From: Micromonospora globbae
GTDB lineage: Bacteria > Actinomycetota > Actinomycetes > Mycobacteriales > Micromonosporaceae
Length of the DNA: 64,000 bases
Direction: 5' to 3'
NCBI RefSeq assembly: GCF_003610785.1
Contig: NZ_RAQQ01000003.1
Coordinates: forward strand, 62,001 to 126,000
Shown here: positions 18,530 through 27,259 of the stretch, one piece after another
Layout of the letters: each line of letters opens with the position of its first letter
Position numbering within the stretch: the stretch's first letter is position 1
Notes under the pieces: model-generated
Databases searched by the model: none
Seen by the model: the letters and a program-made list of their open reading frames with translations, nothing else
Told to the model about the DNA's origin: nothing
Made by a program: the position numbers and the translations under genes

Positions 18530-19090
18530 TCAGGGGTGCTCCATCACCAGCACCGCGAACGTGCCGGGGGCCAGCGCCTCGTACCGGTGCGGCGCGTCGC
18601 CGGGGAACGTCGCGTAGTCACCCGGCCCCAGCTCGACGAGGTCCGCCTCCGGGCCGACCCGTAGCCGCCCGGCGGCCACGACCACGTGCTCGACGCTGCG
18701 CGGGGTGTGCGCCTCCGCCGTGCGGACGGCGCCCGGCTCCAGCTCGATGAGGTACACGTCGCGCCGGACGTGGGGCGGACCGGCGCTGAGCAGCGTGCCG
18801 GAGAAGTCGGCCTGCTCGGACCGGATGCGGGGACCGTGCCCGGCCCGGATCACCCGTACGGCCGGGGTCGGCGGTTCGACCAGCCGGGCGAACGGCACGT
18901 CGAGGGCGACGCCGAGCGCCCAGAGGGTCTCGACGCTCGGGTTGCCGGTGCCCGCCTCCAACTGGGAGAGCGTCGACTTCGCGATCCCGGCCCGGCGGGC
19001 CAGCTCGGTGAGCGAGATGCCGGCCCGTTCCCGCTCCCGCCGCAGGGCGGCGGCGATGGTGGCCAGTGGGGCAGCCGGCTCGGTGGCCAT
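18530..19090 (-). CDS. XRE-family regulator with C-terminal cupin domain
   Basis: The 186-residue protein has a Cro/C1-type helix-turn-helix at about residues 12-65 (ISLTELARRAGIAKSTLSQLEAG) and a small-molecule-binding cupin barrel at about 105-180 (HVVVAAGRLRVGPEADLVELGPGDYATFPGD). This architecture is typical of regulators of amino-acid, polyamine or detoxification transporters. It is divergent from azlC with only 66 bases between, and that gap holds two matching inverted repeats. It therefore probably controls itself and the azlCD exporter in response to an amino acid (inference). Confidence 0.9.
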   Translation of the reverse strand: MATEPAAPLATIAAALRRERERAGISLTELARRAGIAKSTLSQLEAGTGNPSVETLWALGVALDVPFARLVEPPTPAVRVIRAGHGPRIRSEQADFSGTLLSAGPPHVRRDVYLIELEPGAVRTAEAHTPRSVEHVVVAAGRLRVGPEADLVELGPGDYATFPGDAPHRYEALAPGTFAVLVMEHP

Positions 19091-19112
19091 TGTTCACTCC
19101 ATCGGTCTGTTT

Positions 19113-19128
19113 GTTCGTTTTGACGAAC
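19113..19128. promoter_or_regulatory. Operator candidate 1, GTTC-N8-GAAC
   Basis: GTTCGTTTTGACGAAC has perfect 6-bp arms (GTTCGT/ACGAAC) around 4 bases. It lies 23 bases upstream of the XRE-cupin start. It shares the GTTC-N8-GAAC frame and 16-bp length with the second site, which suggests one dimeric regulator binds both. Confidence 0.6.
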
Positions 19129-19139
19129 GGGGCTACGGC

Positions 19140-19155
19140 GTTCATCATGATGAAC
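19140..19155. promoter_or_regulatory. Operator candidate 2, perfect 16-bp palindrome abutting azlC
   Basis: GTTCATCATGATGAAC is a perfect palindrome ending one base before the azlC ATG at 19157. It leaves no room for a ribosome site, so azlC is probably read from a leaderless or very short leader, and a bound protein would sit on the start of the message (inference). Confidence 0.62.
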
Positions 19156-19156
19156 C

Positions 19157-20056
19157 ATGCGTACGGTACAACGAACGGCCGCCACGGGGATGCTCCGCGA
19201 CATCGCCGCCATCGGTGCCGCCATGGTCGCCGTGGGCGCGTCCTTCGGCGCGGTCGCCGTGGCGGCCGGGCTGCCCGTGTGGGCCACCGTCGCGATGTCC
19301 GTCCTGCTGTACGCCGGCGGCGCGCAGTTCATGGCGGTGGGACTGCTGGCCGCCGGCAGCCCGCTCGCGGCCGTGCTGGCCGGGCTGCTGCTCAACGCCC
19401 GGCACCTGCCGTTCGGGCTGACCCTCGGCGACAGCTTCGGCCCCCGCCGCTGGCACCGGCTGCTGGGCGCTCACCTCATGACCGACGAGACCACCGCCTT
19501 CGCGCTGGCCCGTCCGGCCGGCCCGGACCGGCGGCGGGCGTTCTGGCTGGCCGGGACGCTGTTCTTCGTGACCTGGAACCTGGGCACCCTGCTCGGCGTG
19601 CTGGCCGGCGGGGCGGTCGGCGACCCGGCCACGCTGGGGCTGGACGCGGCCTTCCCCGCCGGGCTGATCGCCCTGCTCATGCCGACCATGCGCGACCGGG
19701 ACACCCGCCGCGCCGCGGTGGCCGGCGCGGTCCTCGCGGTTCTCGCGACGCCGGTGCTGCCCGCCGGGGCGCCGGTGCTGCTCGCCCTCGCCGGGCCGGT
19801 GCTGCTGGCGCTGCGCGCGCGGACCGGGTCGCGGCGCCGGGACACCGACCCGGCGGATGGGCCGCGGGGCGGCGCCGACGCTCCGCCGGAGCCGGCCGGT
19901 GGACGGGTCGGTGGCGGCGGGCCGGCCGGTGGACCGGTGGGTGGAGACACGGGTGACGGCCCGCACGGGTCGGCCGGTGGGCCGGCGCACCCGCGCGGGC
20001 GGGTGAGCGTCCCGGCCGGGGCCGGACCGGAGCGGAACGAGGGGGAGACGTGCTGA
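19157..20056 (+). CDS. azlC: AzlC family branched-chain amino-acid exporter, large subunit
   Basis: AzlC with AzlD exports branched-chain amino acids and analogues. Residues 1 to about 225 have the family's eight or so membrane segments, with AAIGAAMVAVGASFGAVAVAAGLP near the start, LLYAGGAQFMAVGLL and LLNARHLPFGLTLGDSF. The last 75 residues form an unusual Gly/Pro/Asp-rich cytoplasmic tail that ordinary AzlC proteins (about 230-240 residues) lack. No ribosome site precedes the ATG; a palindromic operator abuts it. The 3' end overlaps azlD by 7 bases. Confidence 0.88.
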   Translation: MRTVQRTAATGMLRDIAAIGAAMVAVGASFGAVAVAAGLPVWATVAMSVLLYAGGAQFMAVGLLAAGSPLAAVLAGLLLNARHLPFGLTLGDSFGPRRWHRLLGAHLMTDETTAFALARPAGPDRRRAFWLAGTLFFVTWNLGTLLGVLAGGAVGDPATLGLDAAFPAGLIALLMPTMRDRDTRRAAVAGAVLAVLATPVLPAGAPVLLALAGPVLLALRARTGSRRRDTDPADGPRGGADAPPEPAGGRVGGGGPAGGPVGGDTGDGPHGSAGGPAHPRGRVSVPAGAGPERNEGETC

Positions 20057-20358
20057 TCGCGGCGATCCTGGCCCTGGCGGCGGGCACCTTCGGGTTTCGG
20101 GCCGCCGGGGTGCTGCTACGGGACCGGCTCGACCTGCCCGACTGGGCCCGGCAGGCGCTGCCCGTCGCCGCCGCGGCGCTGCTCGCCGCGCTGGCTGCCG
20201 CCGCCGCGCTCACCGAGGCCGGCCGGTTCGCGGGCTGGGCCCGCCCGGCCGGGGTGCTGGTCGGCGTGCTGCTGGCCTGGCGGCGGGCGCCGTTCGTCCT
20301 CGTCGTGGCCGCGGCGGCGGCCACCACCGCGCTGCTGCGCCTGCTGGGCGTGCCCTGA
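20050..20358 (+). CDS. azlD: AzlD family branched-chain amino-acid exporter, small subunit
   Basis: A 102-residue membrane protein with three or four hydrophobic segments, of AzlD size. The GTG start at 20050 lies inside the end of azlC, after GGGGGAG. AzlD pairs with AzlC in the exporter. The locus matches the frequent actinobacterial arrangement of a divergent XRE-cupin regulator with azlCD. Confidence 0.88.
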   Translation: MLIAAILALAAGTFGFRAAGVLLRDRLDLPDWARQALPVAAAALLAALAAAAALTEAGRFAGWARPAGVLVGVLLAWRRAPFVLVVAAAAATTALLRLLGVP

Positions 20359-20449
20359 TCCGCGATTGACCGCGGCGCGTCCGCGGCCTGCGGTCAGGCC
20401 GGTCGCGCTCCGGGGCGGTCGGCCGACCCGGAGCCGGCCGCGGCCCTCG

Positions 20450-21055
20450 TCAGACCTTGTCGCCGATCTCGACCCGGGGGACCGGGGCGCGCATCCGGCG
20501 GAAGGTGATCGACCGCATGATCGCGTACAGGTAGAGGGAGCCCATCCGCTGCCCGCTGTTGGGGTAGCGCTCGCGGACCAGCTTGCGGATCTTCCGCGAG
20601 ATGAGGATCGAGTCGACCACCACGCCGAGCGCCAGCGCGCCCCAGAGCAGGTTGGAGACCAGCCGGACGACCGGCGGCATCGCGGCGTTCGACCCGATCA
20701 GCACGATGAGCGCGCCGCCGAAGAACCAGGTGCCCACGTTGCGCCGGGAGTCCACCACGTTGCGGGCCAGCAGGCGCTCCGGCCCGCGGTCGCGCGGGCC
20801 GCCCTCCCGGCGGAACTCGGCCGCCGCCTCCGCGCGCATCTGCCGGCGGCGCTCCCGCGCCTCCGCCTTGGTGAGCGGCTTGGTGGGGGCGCCACCACCG
20901 GGACGCCGCCCGGCGCTCGGGCGCTTCGGCGTCTCGCGTCCCTTGCCGGGGGTGTAGCCCCGGGGGCGGGCGGACTGGGTCGCCTCGTCGGGCGTCACCT
21001 CGGTGACGGCTTCCTCGACGAGGTCGGCGGACTTGCGGCGGAACAGCGACGGCAC
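20450..21055 (-). CDS. DUF3043 membrane protein
   Basis: 201 residues from the GTG at 21055 (MPSLFRRKSADLVEEA). The N-terminal 90 residues are hydrophilic and basic (KAEARERRRQMRAEAAAEFR). DUF3043 features follow: a short RNVVDSRRNVGTWFF region, two membrane helices (about 110-130 and 135-155), then a basic tail with SRKIRKLVRERYP. Found widely in actinomycetes; function unknown. It lies downstream of murA on the same strand, separated by a strong terminator hairpin. Confidence 0.85.
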   Translation of the reverse strand: MPSLFRRKSADLVEEAVTEVTPDEATQSARPRGYTPGKGRETPKRPSAGRRPGGGAPTKPLTKAEARERRRQMRAEAAAEFRREGGPRDRGPERLLARNVVDSRRNVGTWFFGGALIVLIGSNAAMPPVVRLVSNLLWGALALGVVVDSILISRKIRKLVRERYPNSGQRMGSLYLYAIMRSITFRRMRAPVPRVEIGDKV

Positions 21056-21078
21056 GCGGCAAGGGTAGCCAAACGACG

Positions 21079-21110
21079 GCGCCCGGTGCACATCGCGGTG
21101 CACCGGGCGC
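21079..21110 (-). terminator. Terminator hairpin downstream of murA
   Basis: A perfect 13-bp stem (21079-21091 with 21098-21110) with a 6-base loop, GCGCCCGGTGCAC on the plus strand. It lies 20 bases past the murA stop and just upstream of the DUF3043 gene. Confidence 0.75.
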
Positions 21111-21129
21111 GAACGAGGAGGAAGTGACG

Positions 21130-22485
21130 CTACGGACGCTCGACGTGCGCGCCCAGGTCGGCGAGCTTCGCCTCGAAGTCCTCGTAGCCGCGGTTGATCA
21201 GGTCGACGCCGTACACCCGGGAGGTGCCCTCGGCGGCCAGCGCCGCGATCAGGTGGCTGAACCCGGCCCGCAGGTCCGGGATCACCAGGTCCGCCGCGTG
21301 CAGCTTGCTGGGGCCCGCGATCACCGCGGAGTGCTTGAAGTTGCGCCGGCCGAAACGGCACGGGGTGCCGCCCAGGCAGTCCCGGTAGACCTGGATGTTC
21401 GCGCCCATCGAGTTCAGGGCCTCGGTGTAGCCGAGCCGCTGCTCGTACACCGTCTCGTGCACGATCGACAGGCCCCGGGCCTGGGTGAGCGCCACCACGA
21501 GGGGCTGCTGCCAGTCGGTCATGAAGCCCGGGTGCACGTCGGTCTCCAGTGCGACCGACTTGAGCTCACCGCCCGGGTGCCAGAACCGGATGCCGCCCTC
21601 CTGGCCCGGCTCGCCGTGGCGCGGCGGGCGCAGGTCGGTGACCTCGTACTCGCCGCCGACGGACCGGAAGATGTTCAGGAACGTCATCATGTCGGCCTGC
21701 TGCGCGCCGAGCACCTCGACGTGGCCGCGGGTGGCGAGCGCGGCCGCCGCCCAGCTGGCCGCCTCGATCCGGTCCGGGATCGGCCGGTGGGTGTAGCCGT
21801 GCAGCTTGGGCACGCCCTGGATCTCGATGACCCGGTCGGTGTGGACCTTGATGATCGCGCCCATCTTCTGCAGGACGCAGATCAGGTCGATGATCTCCGG
21901 CTCCACGGCGGCGTTGCGCAGCTCGGTGACGCCCTCGGCCATCACGGCGGTGAGCAGCACCTGCTCGGTGGCGCCGACGCTCGGGTACGGCAGGGCGAAC
22001 TTCGTGCCCCGCAGGCCGTTCGGCGCCGACAGGTGCAGGCCCTCGGGCCGCTTGTCGACCGTCGCGCCGAACTCGCGCAGCGCCTGGAGGTGGAAGTCGA
22101 TGGGGCGCGGCCCGATGTGGCAGCCGCCGAGGTCGGGGATGAACGCGTGACCGAGCCGGTGCAGCAGCGGCCCGCAGAACAGGATCGGGATCCGGCTCGA
22201 CCCCGCGTGCACGTTGATCTGGTCGGTGCTGGCGCTCTCCACGTTGGCCGGGTCGAAGACGAGCTCGCCGTCCTCCTCGCCGTCGCTCACCTTGACCCCG
22301 TGCAGCCCGAGCAGACCCCGGACCACCTCGACGTCACGGATCTTCGGCACGTCGAACAGCCGGCTCGGACTGTCGCCGAGCAGCGCGGCGACCATCGCCT
22401 TGGAGACCAGGTTCTTCGCGCCGCGCACGCGGATCCGCCCCTCGAGCGGGGTGCCTCCGTGCACGATCAGGACGTCGTCGGTCAA
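21130..22485 (-). CDS. murA: UDP-N-acetylglucosamine 1-carboxyvinyltransferase
   Basis: MurA transfers enolpyruvate from PEP to UDP-GlcNAc, the first committed step of peptidoglycan synthesis. The 451-residue protein exceeds the usual 420 or so. It has RGAKNLVSKAM near the N-terminus, the active Cys at residue 122 in DLGGCHIGPRPID (so fosfomycin binding is possible, unlike mycobacterial MurA with Asp), TDVHPGFMTDWQQP with the catalytic Asp, and DLRAGFSHLIAALAAEG. Streptomycetes carry two murA-like genes, so this could be one of a pair. It has its own terminator; the upstream 212 bases hold the promoter region. Confidence 0.93.
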   Translation of the reverse strand: MTDDVLIVHGGTPLEGRIRVRGAKNLVSKAMVAALLGDSPSRLFDVPKIRDVEVVRGLLGLHGVKVSDGEEDGELVFDPANVESASTDQINVHAGSSRIPILFCGPLLHRLGHAFIPDLGGCHIGPRPIDFHLQALREFGATVDKRPEGLHLSAPNGLRGTKFALPYPSVGATEQVLLTAVMAEGVTELRNAAVEPEIIDLICVLQKMGAIIKVHTDRVIEIQGVPKLHGYTHRPIPDRIEAASWAAAALATRGHVEVLGAQQADMMTFLNIFRSVGGEYEVTDLRPPRHGEPGQEGGIRFWHPGGELKSVALETDVHPGFMTDWQQPLVVALTQARGLSIVHETVYEQRLGYTEALNSMGANIQVYRDCLGGTPCRFGRRNFKHSAVIAGPSKLHAADLVIPDLRAGFSHLIAALAAEGTSRVYGVDLINRGYEDFEAKLADLGAHVERP

Positions 22486-22697
22486 CGCAACCTCCAGAGC
22501 GTCGGTGCTGCCGTGTTGATGGTGGGGCCCACGATGCTCACCGCTACCCCGGATGCGGCCGGGTCGAAACAGGCCGCCTGCGTCGTTGCTCCGGCAGCAT
22601 AGTCCTCGGCGGCGAGAATGGAACCGGTCACACCACCCGCAGAGTGTTAATTCGGTGATCCGGAACTATTGGGTATCAAGGGCGCTACGTACGGTGA

Positions 22698-23906
22698 TCA
22701 GCCGGCCGTCGCCGGCGGGGTCGTGGCGCCGGGAAGCGCGAGCATCTGGTCCAGTGCCACGCGCGCGTGGTGGGCGGTGTCCGGGTCGACGGTGATCTGG
22801 TTCACCACCCGCCCGGCCACCAGCTCCTCCAGCGCCCAGACCAGGTGCGGCAGGTCGATGCGGTTCATCGTCGAGCAGTAGCAGACGGCCCGGTCCAGGA
22901 ACATGATCTGCTTGTCCGGGTGGGCCATCGCGAGCCGCCGTACGAGGTTCAGCTCGGTGCCGACCGCCCACGCCGAGCCGGCCGGGGCCGCCTCGATGGT
23001 CTTGATGATGTACTCCGTCGAGCCGACGAAGTCGGCCGCCGTGACCACCTCGTGCCGGCACTCCGGGTGGACGAGGACGTTCACGCCGGGCACCCGTTCC
23101 CGGACGTCGTTCACGCTGTCGAGGGTGAACCGGCCGTGCACCGAGCAGTGCCCGCGCCAGAGGATCATCTTCGCGTCGCGCAACTGCTGCGGGGTCAGCC
23201 CGCCGTTCGGCTTGTGCGGGTCGTAGAGCACACAGTCGTCGAGCGAGTAGCCCATCTCCAGCACGGCCGTGTTGCGGCCCAGGTGCTGGTCGGGCAGGAA
23301 GAGCACCTTCGAGCCCTGCGCGAACGCCCAGTCCAGCGCGCGCTTGGCGTTCGACGAGGTGCACACCACGCCGCCGTGCCGGCCCACGAAGCCCTTGATG
23401 TCGGCCGACGAGTTCATGTACGTCACCGGGACGGTCTGCTCGGCGACGCCCAGGTCGGCGAGCACCTCCCAGGCGGCCTCGACCTGGCCCAGGACCGCCA
23501 TGTCCGCCATCGAACAGCCGGCCGCCAGGTCCGGCAGGATCACCTTCTGGCTGTCCGAGGTGAGGATGTCGGCGCTCTCGGCCATGAAGTGCACGCCGCA
23601 GAAGACGATGTACTCCGCGTCCGGCCGGGCCGCCGCCTCCCGGGCCAGCTTGAACGAGTCGCCGGTCACGTCGGCGAACTGGATCACCTCGTCGCGCTGG
23701 TAGTGGTGGCCCAGCACGAACACCTTGCTGCCCAACGCCGCCTTCGCCGCCGCCGCGCGAGCCACCAGATCGGGGTCGCTGGGCGCCGGGAGGTCACCCG
23801 GGCACTCCACCCCGCGCTCGGTGGCCGGGTCGCTTCCCCGCCCGAGCAGCAGCAGTGCCGTGGCCGTGTTGGAGGGTTCTACCCAGGTCGAAGTCACGTC
23901 CTCCAT
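22698..23906 (-). CDS. nadA: Quinolinate synthase A (4Fe-4S)
   Basis: NadA condenses iminoaspartate with dihydroxyacetone phosphate to quinolinate in NAD synthesis. It is the long 'type' with an N-terminal extension containing ATERGVECPGDLP. The three cluster-binding cysteines are visible in FCGVHFMAE, HPECRHEV and CYCSTMNR; HHYQRDEVI and TDSQKVILPD are family motifs. The start is uncertain: the ATG at 23906 (MEDVTSTW, 402 residues) or a GTG three codons later. nadB and nadC are not adjacent. It is divergent from glxK with about 60 bases between. The nearby cysteine desulfurase and erpA can supply its cluster. Confidence 0.93.
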   Translation of the reverse strand: MEDVTSTWVEPSNTATALLLLGRGSDPATERGVECPGDLPAPSDPDLVARAAAAKAALGSKVFVLGHHYQRDEVIQFADVTGDSFKLAREAAARPDAEYIVFCGVHFMAESADILTSDSQKVILPDLAAGCSMADMAVLGQVEAAWEVLADLGVAEQTVPVTYMNSSADIKGFVGRHGGVVCTSSNAKRALDWAFAQGSKVLFLPDQHLGRNTAVLEMGYSLDDCVLYDPHKPNGGLTPQQLRDAKMILWRGHCSVHGRFTLDSVNDVRERVPGVNVLVHPECRHEVVTAADFVGSTEYIIKTIEAAPAGSAWAVGTELNLVRRLAMAHPDKQIMFLDRAVCYCSTMNRIDLPHLVWALEELVAGRVVNQITVDPDTAHHARVALDQMLALPGATTPPATAG

Positions 23907-23965
23907 GGTCCCACAGCGCGAACGCGGCGCAGCCGTCCGCGGTGTGTGCTGCCACACTGCTCGGC

Positions 23966-25099
23966 ATGCGCGTGCTGCTCTGCCCGGACAAGTTCGCCGG
24001 CACCCTGCCCGCCCCGGAGGTGGCCGCCGCCGTCGCCGCCGGTTGGCGCGAGGTGACCGACGGTGACGAACTGCTGATCCGGCCGCTCGCCGACGGCGGG
24101 CCCGGGTTCCTCGACGTGCTCGCCGAGGCGCTCGACGCGAGCCGCGTACCGGTGCCGACCGTCGATCCGCTCGGCCGTCCGGCCACCGGTGAGATCCTCC
24201 TCACCGGCGACGGGACGGCGTACGTCGAGAGCGCGCAGGCGTGCGGGCTGCACCTGCTCGCCCCGTACGAGCGGGACCCGAAGGCGACCACGTCGTTCGG
24301 CCTCGGGCTGCTGGTCGCGGCGGCCGTCGAGCGCGGCGCCCGCACCGTGGTGATCGGGCTGGGCGGCTCGGCCACCAACGACGCGGGCGCGGGGATGCTC
24401 ACCGCGCTCGGGGTCACGCCGCTCGACGAGGCCGGGCAGGCCCTGCCGTACGGCGGTGCCGCGCTCGCCGGGACCGCCGCGCTCGACGGGGCGCCCCGCC
24501 TGCGCGGCGCGGAACTGGTCGCCGCCACCGACGTGGACAACCCGCTGCTCGGCCTGCACGGAGCGAGCAACGTGTTCGGCCCGCAGAAGGGCGCCGACCG
24601 CGCCGACGTGCTGCTGCTGGACGCCGCGCTGGAACGCTTCGCCGCGGTGCTGGAACGGGACCTGCCGGGCTGCCCGGCGGCCCTGGGCGCGCTGCCCGGT
24701 GGCGGGGCCGCCGGCGGCATCGGCGCGGCGATCCTCGCCCTCGGCGGGCGCTGCGAGTCGGGCATCCGCCTCGTCACCCGCGCCACCGGGCTCGACGCCG
24801 CGCTGGACGACGTCGACCTGGTGATCACGGGGGAGGGCTCCTTCGACCACCAGTCGCTGCGGGGCAAGGTCGTCGCCGGGGTGGCCGGTGCGGCCCGCGA
24901 CCGGGGGCTGCCCTGCGTGGTGTTGGCCGGGCAGGTGAGCACCGGCCGGCGGGAGGCCGCCGCGGCCGGGGTGACCGACGCGTACAGCCTGGTGGAACAC
25001 TTCGGTGACGGCGAGCGCGGGCTGGAGGCCGCGCTCAGCCGGCCCGCCGAGGGGCTGCGCGAGCTGGGCGCCCGGCTGGCGCGGCAGTGGAGCCGGTGA
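23966..25099 (+). CDS. glxK: Glycerate kinase (GK-I family)
   Basis: It phosphorylates D-glycerate with ATP. The 377-residue protein has the family N-terminus MRVLLCPDKFAGTLPAPE, then RPLADGGPGFLDVL, GLGGSATNDAGAGMLTALG, ATDVDNPLLG and VITGEGSFDHQSLRGKV. The ATG at 23966 gives exactly the expected N-terminus; open frame further upstream is not coding-like. The same gene lies near cobT and the erpA-type gene in the M. tuberculosis block (established synteny). Confidence 0.94.
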   Translation: MRVLLCPDKFAGTLPAPEVAAAVAAGWREVTDGDELLIRPLADGGPGFLDVLAEALDASRVPVPTVDPLGRPATGEILLTGDGTAYVESAQACGLHLLAPYERDPKATTSFGLGLLVAAAVERGARTVVIGLGGSATNDAGAGMLTALGVTPLDEAGQALPYGGAALAGTAALDGAPRLRGAELVAATDVDNPLLGLHGASNVFGPQKGADRADVLLLDAALERFAAVLERDLPGCPAALGALPGGGAAGGIGAAILALGGRCESGIRLVTRATGLDAALDDVDLVITGEGSFDHQSLRGKVVAGVAGAARDRGLPCVVLAGQVSTGRREAAAAGVTDAYSLVEHFGDGERGLEAALSRPAEGLRELGARLARQWSR

Positions 25100-25265
25100 C
25101 GCGGGGTGTGACCCGCGCCGCGTGCGGGCATCCCGGAGTCACGTCGAGGGGTCGGCGAGACCCGGACGGGCCTACAATCGAAAACTGGACCACAGTGGGA
25201 ATCGCTGACCGGCGGGTGACGTTGGTCGGGACGACCACACCACGAGCGCGCAGGGAGAATTCCAC

Positions 25266-25634
25266 GTGACCACGCCAGCGCAGACCGAGTCGACCGAGGC
25301 CAAGGCCCCTACCACCGTCGTCCTCACCGACGTCGCGGCGCAGAAGGTCAAGGCCCTGATCGAGCAGGAGGGCCGCGACGACCTGCGGCTCCGCGTCGCG
25401 GTGCAGCCGGGTGGCTGCTCCGGCCTGCGGTACCAGCTGTTCTTCGACGAGCGCTCCCTCGACGGTGACATCGTCACCGACTACGACGGTGTCGAGGTCG
25501 TCGTCGACCGCATGAGCGCCCCCTACCTGGCCGGCGCCACCATCGACTTCGCCGACCGGATCGACGCCCAGGGCTTCACCATCGACAACCCGAACGCGGG
25601 CAACTCCTGCGCCTGCGGTGACTCGTTCAGCTGA
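25266..25634 (+). CDS. erpA: A-type iron-sulfur cluster carrier (HesB/IscA/ErpA)
   Basis: A 122-residue protein with an N-terminal Thr/Glu-rich extension, then the HesB fold. The three cluster Cys residues are in QPGGCSGLRY and in the C-terminal SCACGDSFS. It carries Fe-S clusters to apo-proteins; respiratory and NAD enzymes in this window are plausible clients. The GTG at 25266 has GGGAGA about 10 bases upstream. It ends at a strong 15-bp terminator. Confidence 0.93.
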   Translation: MTTPAQTESTEAKAPTTVVLTDVAAQKVKALIEQEGRDDLRLRVAVQPGGCSGLRYQLFFDERSLDGDIVTDYDGVEVVVDRMSAPYLAGATIDFADRIDAQGFTIDNPNAGNSCACGDSFS

Positions 25635-25652
25635 GTCGACCTCCGCGTCGTC

Positions 25653-25687
25653 ACGACGGGGCCGCCCACGAAGGGCGGCCCCGTCGT
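25653..25687 (+). terminator. Terminator downstream of erpA
   Basis: A perfect 15-bp stem (25653-25667 with 25673-25687) with loop ACGAA, 18 bases past the erpA stop. Confidence 0.85.
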
Positions 25688-25708
25688 CGTCTGCGGCCCC
25701 GGTGGCGT

Positions 25709-25803
25709 CCGCGCCCCGGTGTCCGGAGTCCGCGTCCCGGAGTCCGCGTCCCTGGAGTCCGTGTCCCGCTGTCCGCGTCCTGGATTCCGCGTCCCGCTGT
25801 CCA
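25709..25803. repeat. Degenerate short tandem repeats between erpA and adoK
   Basis: Six or so imperfect copies of a 14-16 base unit related to GAGTCCGCGTCCCG. They lie between the erpA terminator and the adoK promoter region. No open frame here looks coding. Confidence 0.65.
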
Positions 25804-25900
25804 TCGGATGCGTCACCTGTCCGCCGGAGTAGACGTCCCGGTGTCCGGCGGATGTCGGCCGTCGGACCGACCGGACACCTGGCGTCCACCCGCCCGGTAG

Positions 25901-26914
<1,014 letters not shown>

Positions 26915-26941
26915 CCCGCGCCACCGCCGCCCCTCGCTCGT

Positions 26942-27011
26942 CGATCTTGCACTTCCGGCCCCCGTTCCGCGGCCTTCGCCCCGATTCGCCGGGGCACAAA
27001 GTGCAAGATCG
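26942..27011. terminator. Bidirectional terminator between adoK and the tusA-like gene
   Basis: CGATCTTGCACTT (26942-26954) pairs perfectly with 26999-27011. A nested hairpin GCCCCG-ATTCGC-CGGGGC lies inside. The structure separates convergent genes. Confidence 0.72.
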
Positions 27012-27025
27012 CGGGGGGAGAGGGG

Positions 27026-27259
27026 TCAGTGGCGGCGGCGGACGTCGTACGCGGGGCCGTCCGGGCCGGTGATCTGACCCACGAACTCCTGACCCCGCAT
27101 CCGGCACCAGGCGGGGATGTCCACGGCCGCCGCCGGGTCGTCGGCGAGCACCCGCACCACCGTGCCGACCGGCAGCTCCGGCAGGCGCCGGGCCACGGCG
27201 ATCACCGGGAGCGGGCAGCGCTGGCCCCGGCAGTCGAGCACCTCGTCCGGCATCGTCAC
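27026..27259 (-). CDS. TusA-like sulfurtransferase
   Basis: A 77-residue single-domain protein of the SirA/TusA/YedF fold. The sulfur-carrying Cys lies in the characteristic CPxP motif (DCRGQRCPLPVIAVARR, about Cys15). It starts 4 bases inside the end of the cysteine desulfurase gene, so it most likely accepts persulfide sulfur from that enzyme for thio-modification or cofactor synthesis (inference). Confidence 0.88.
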   Translation of the reverse strand: MTMPDEVLDCRGQRCPLPVIAVARRLPELPVGTVVRVLADDPAAAVDIPAWCRMRGQEFVGQITGPDGPAYDVRRRH

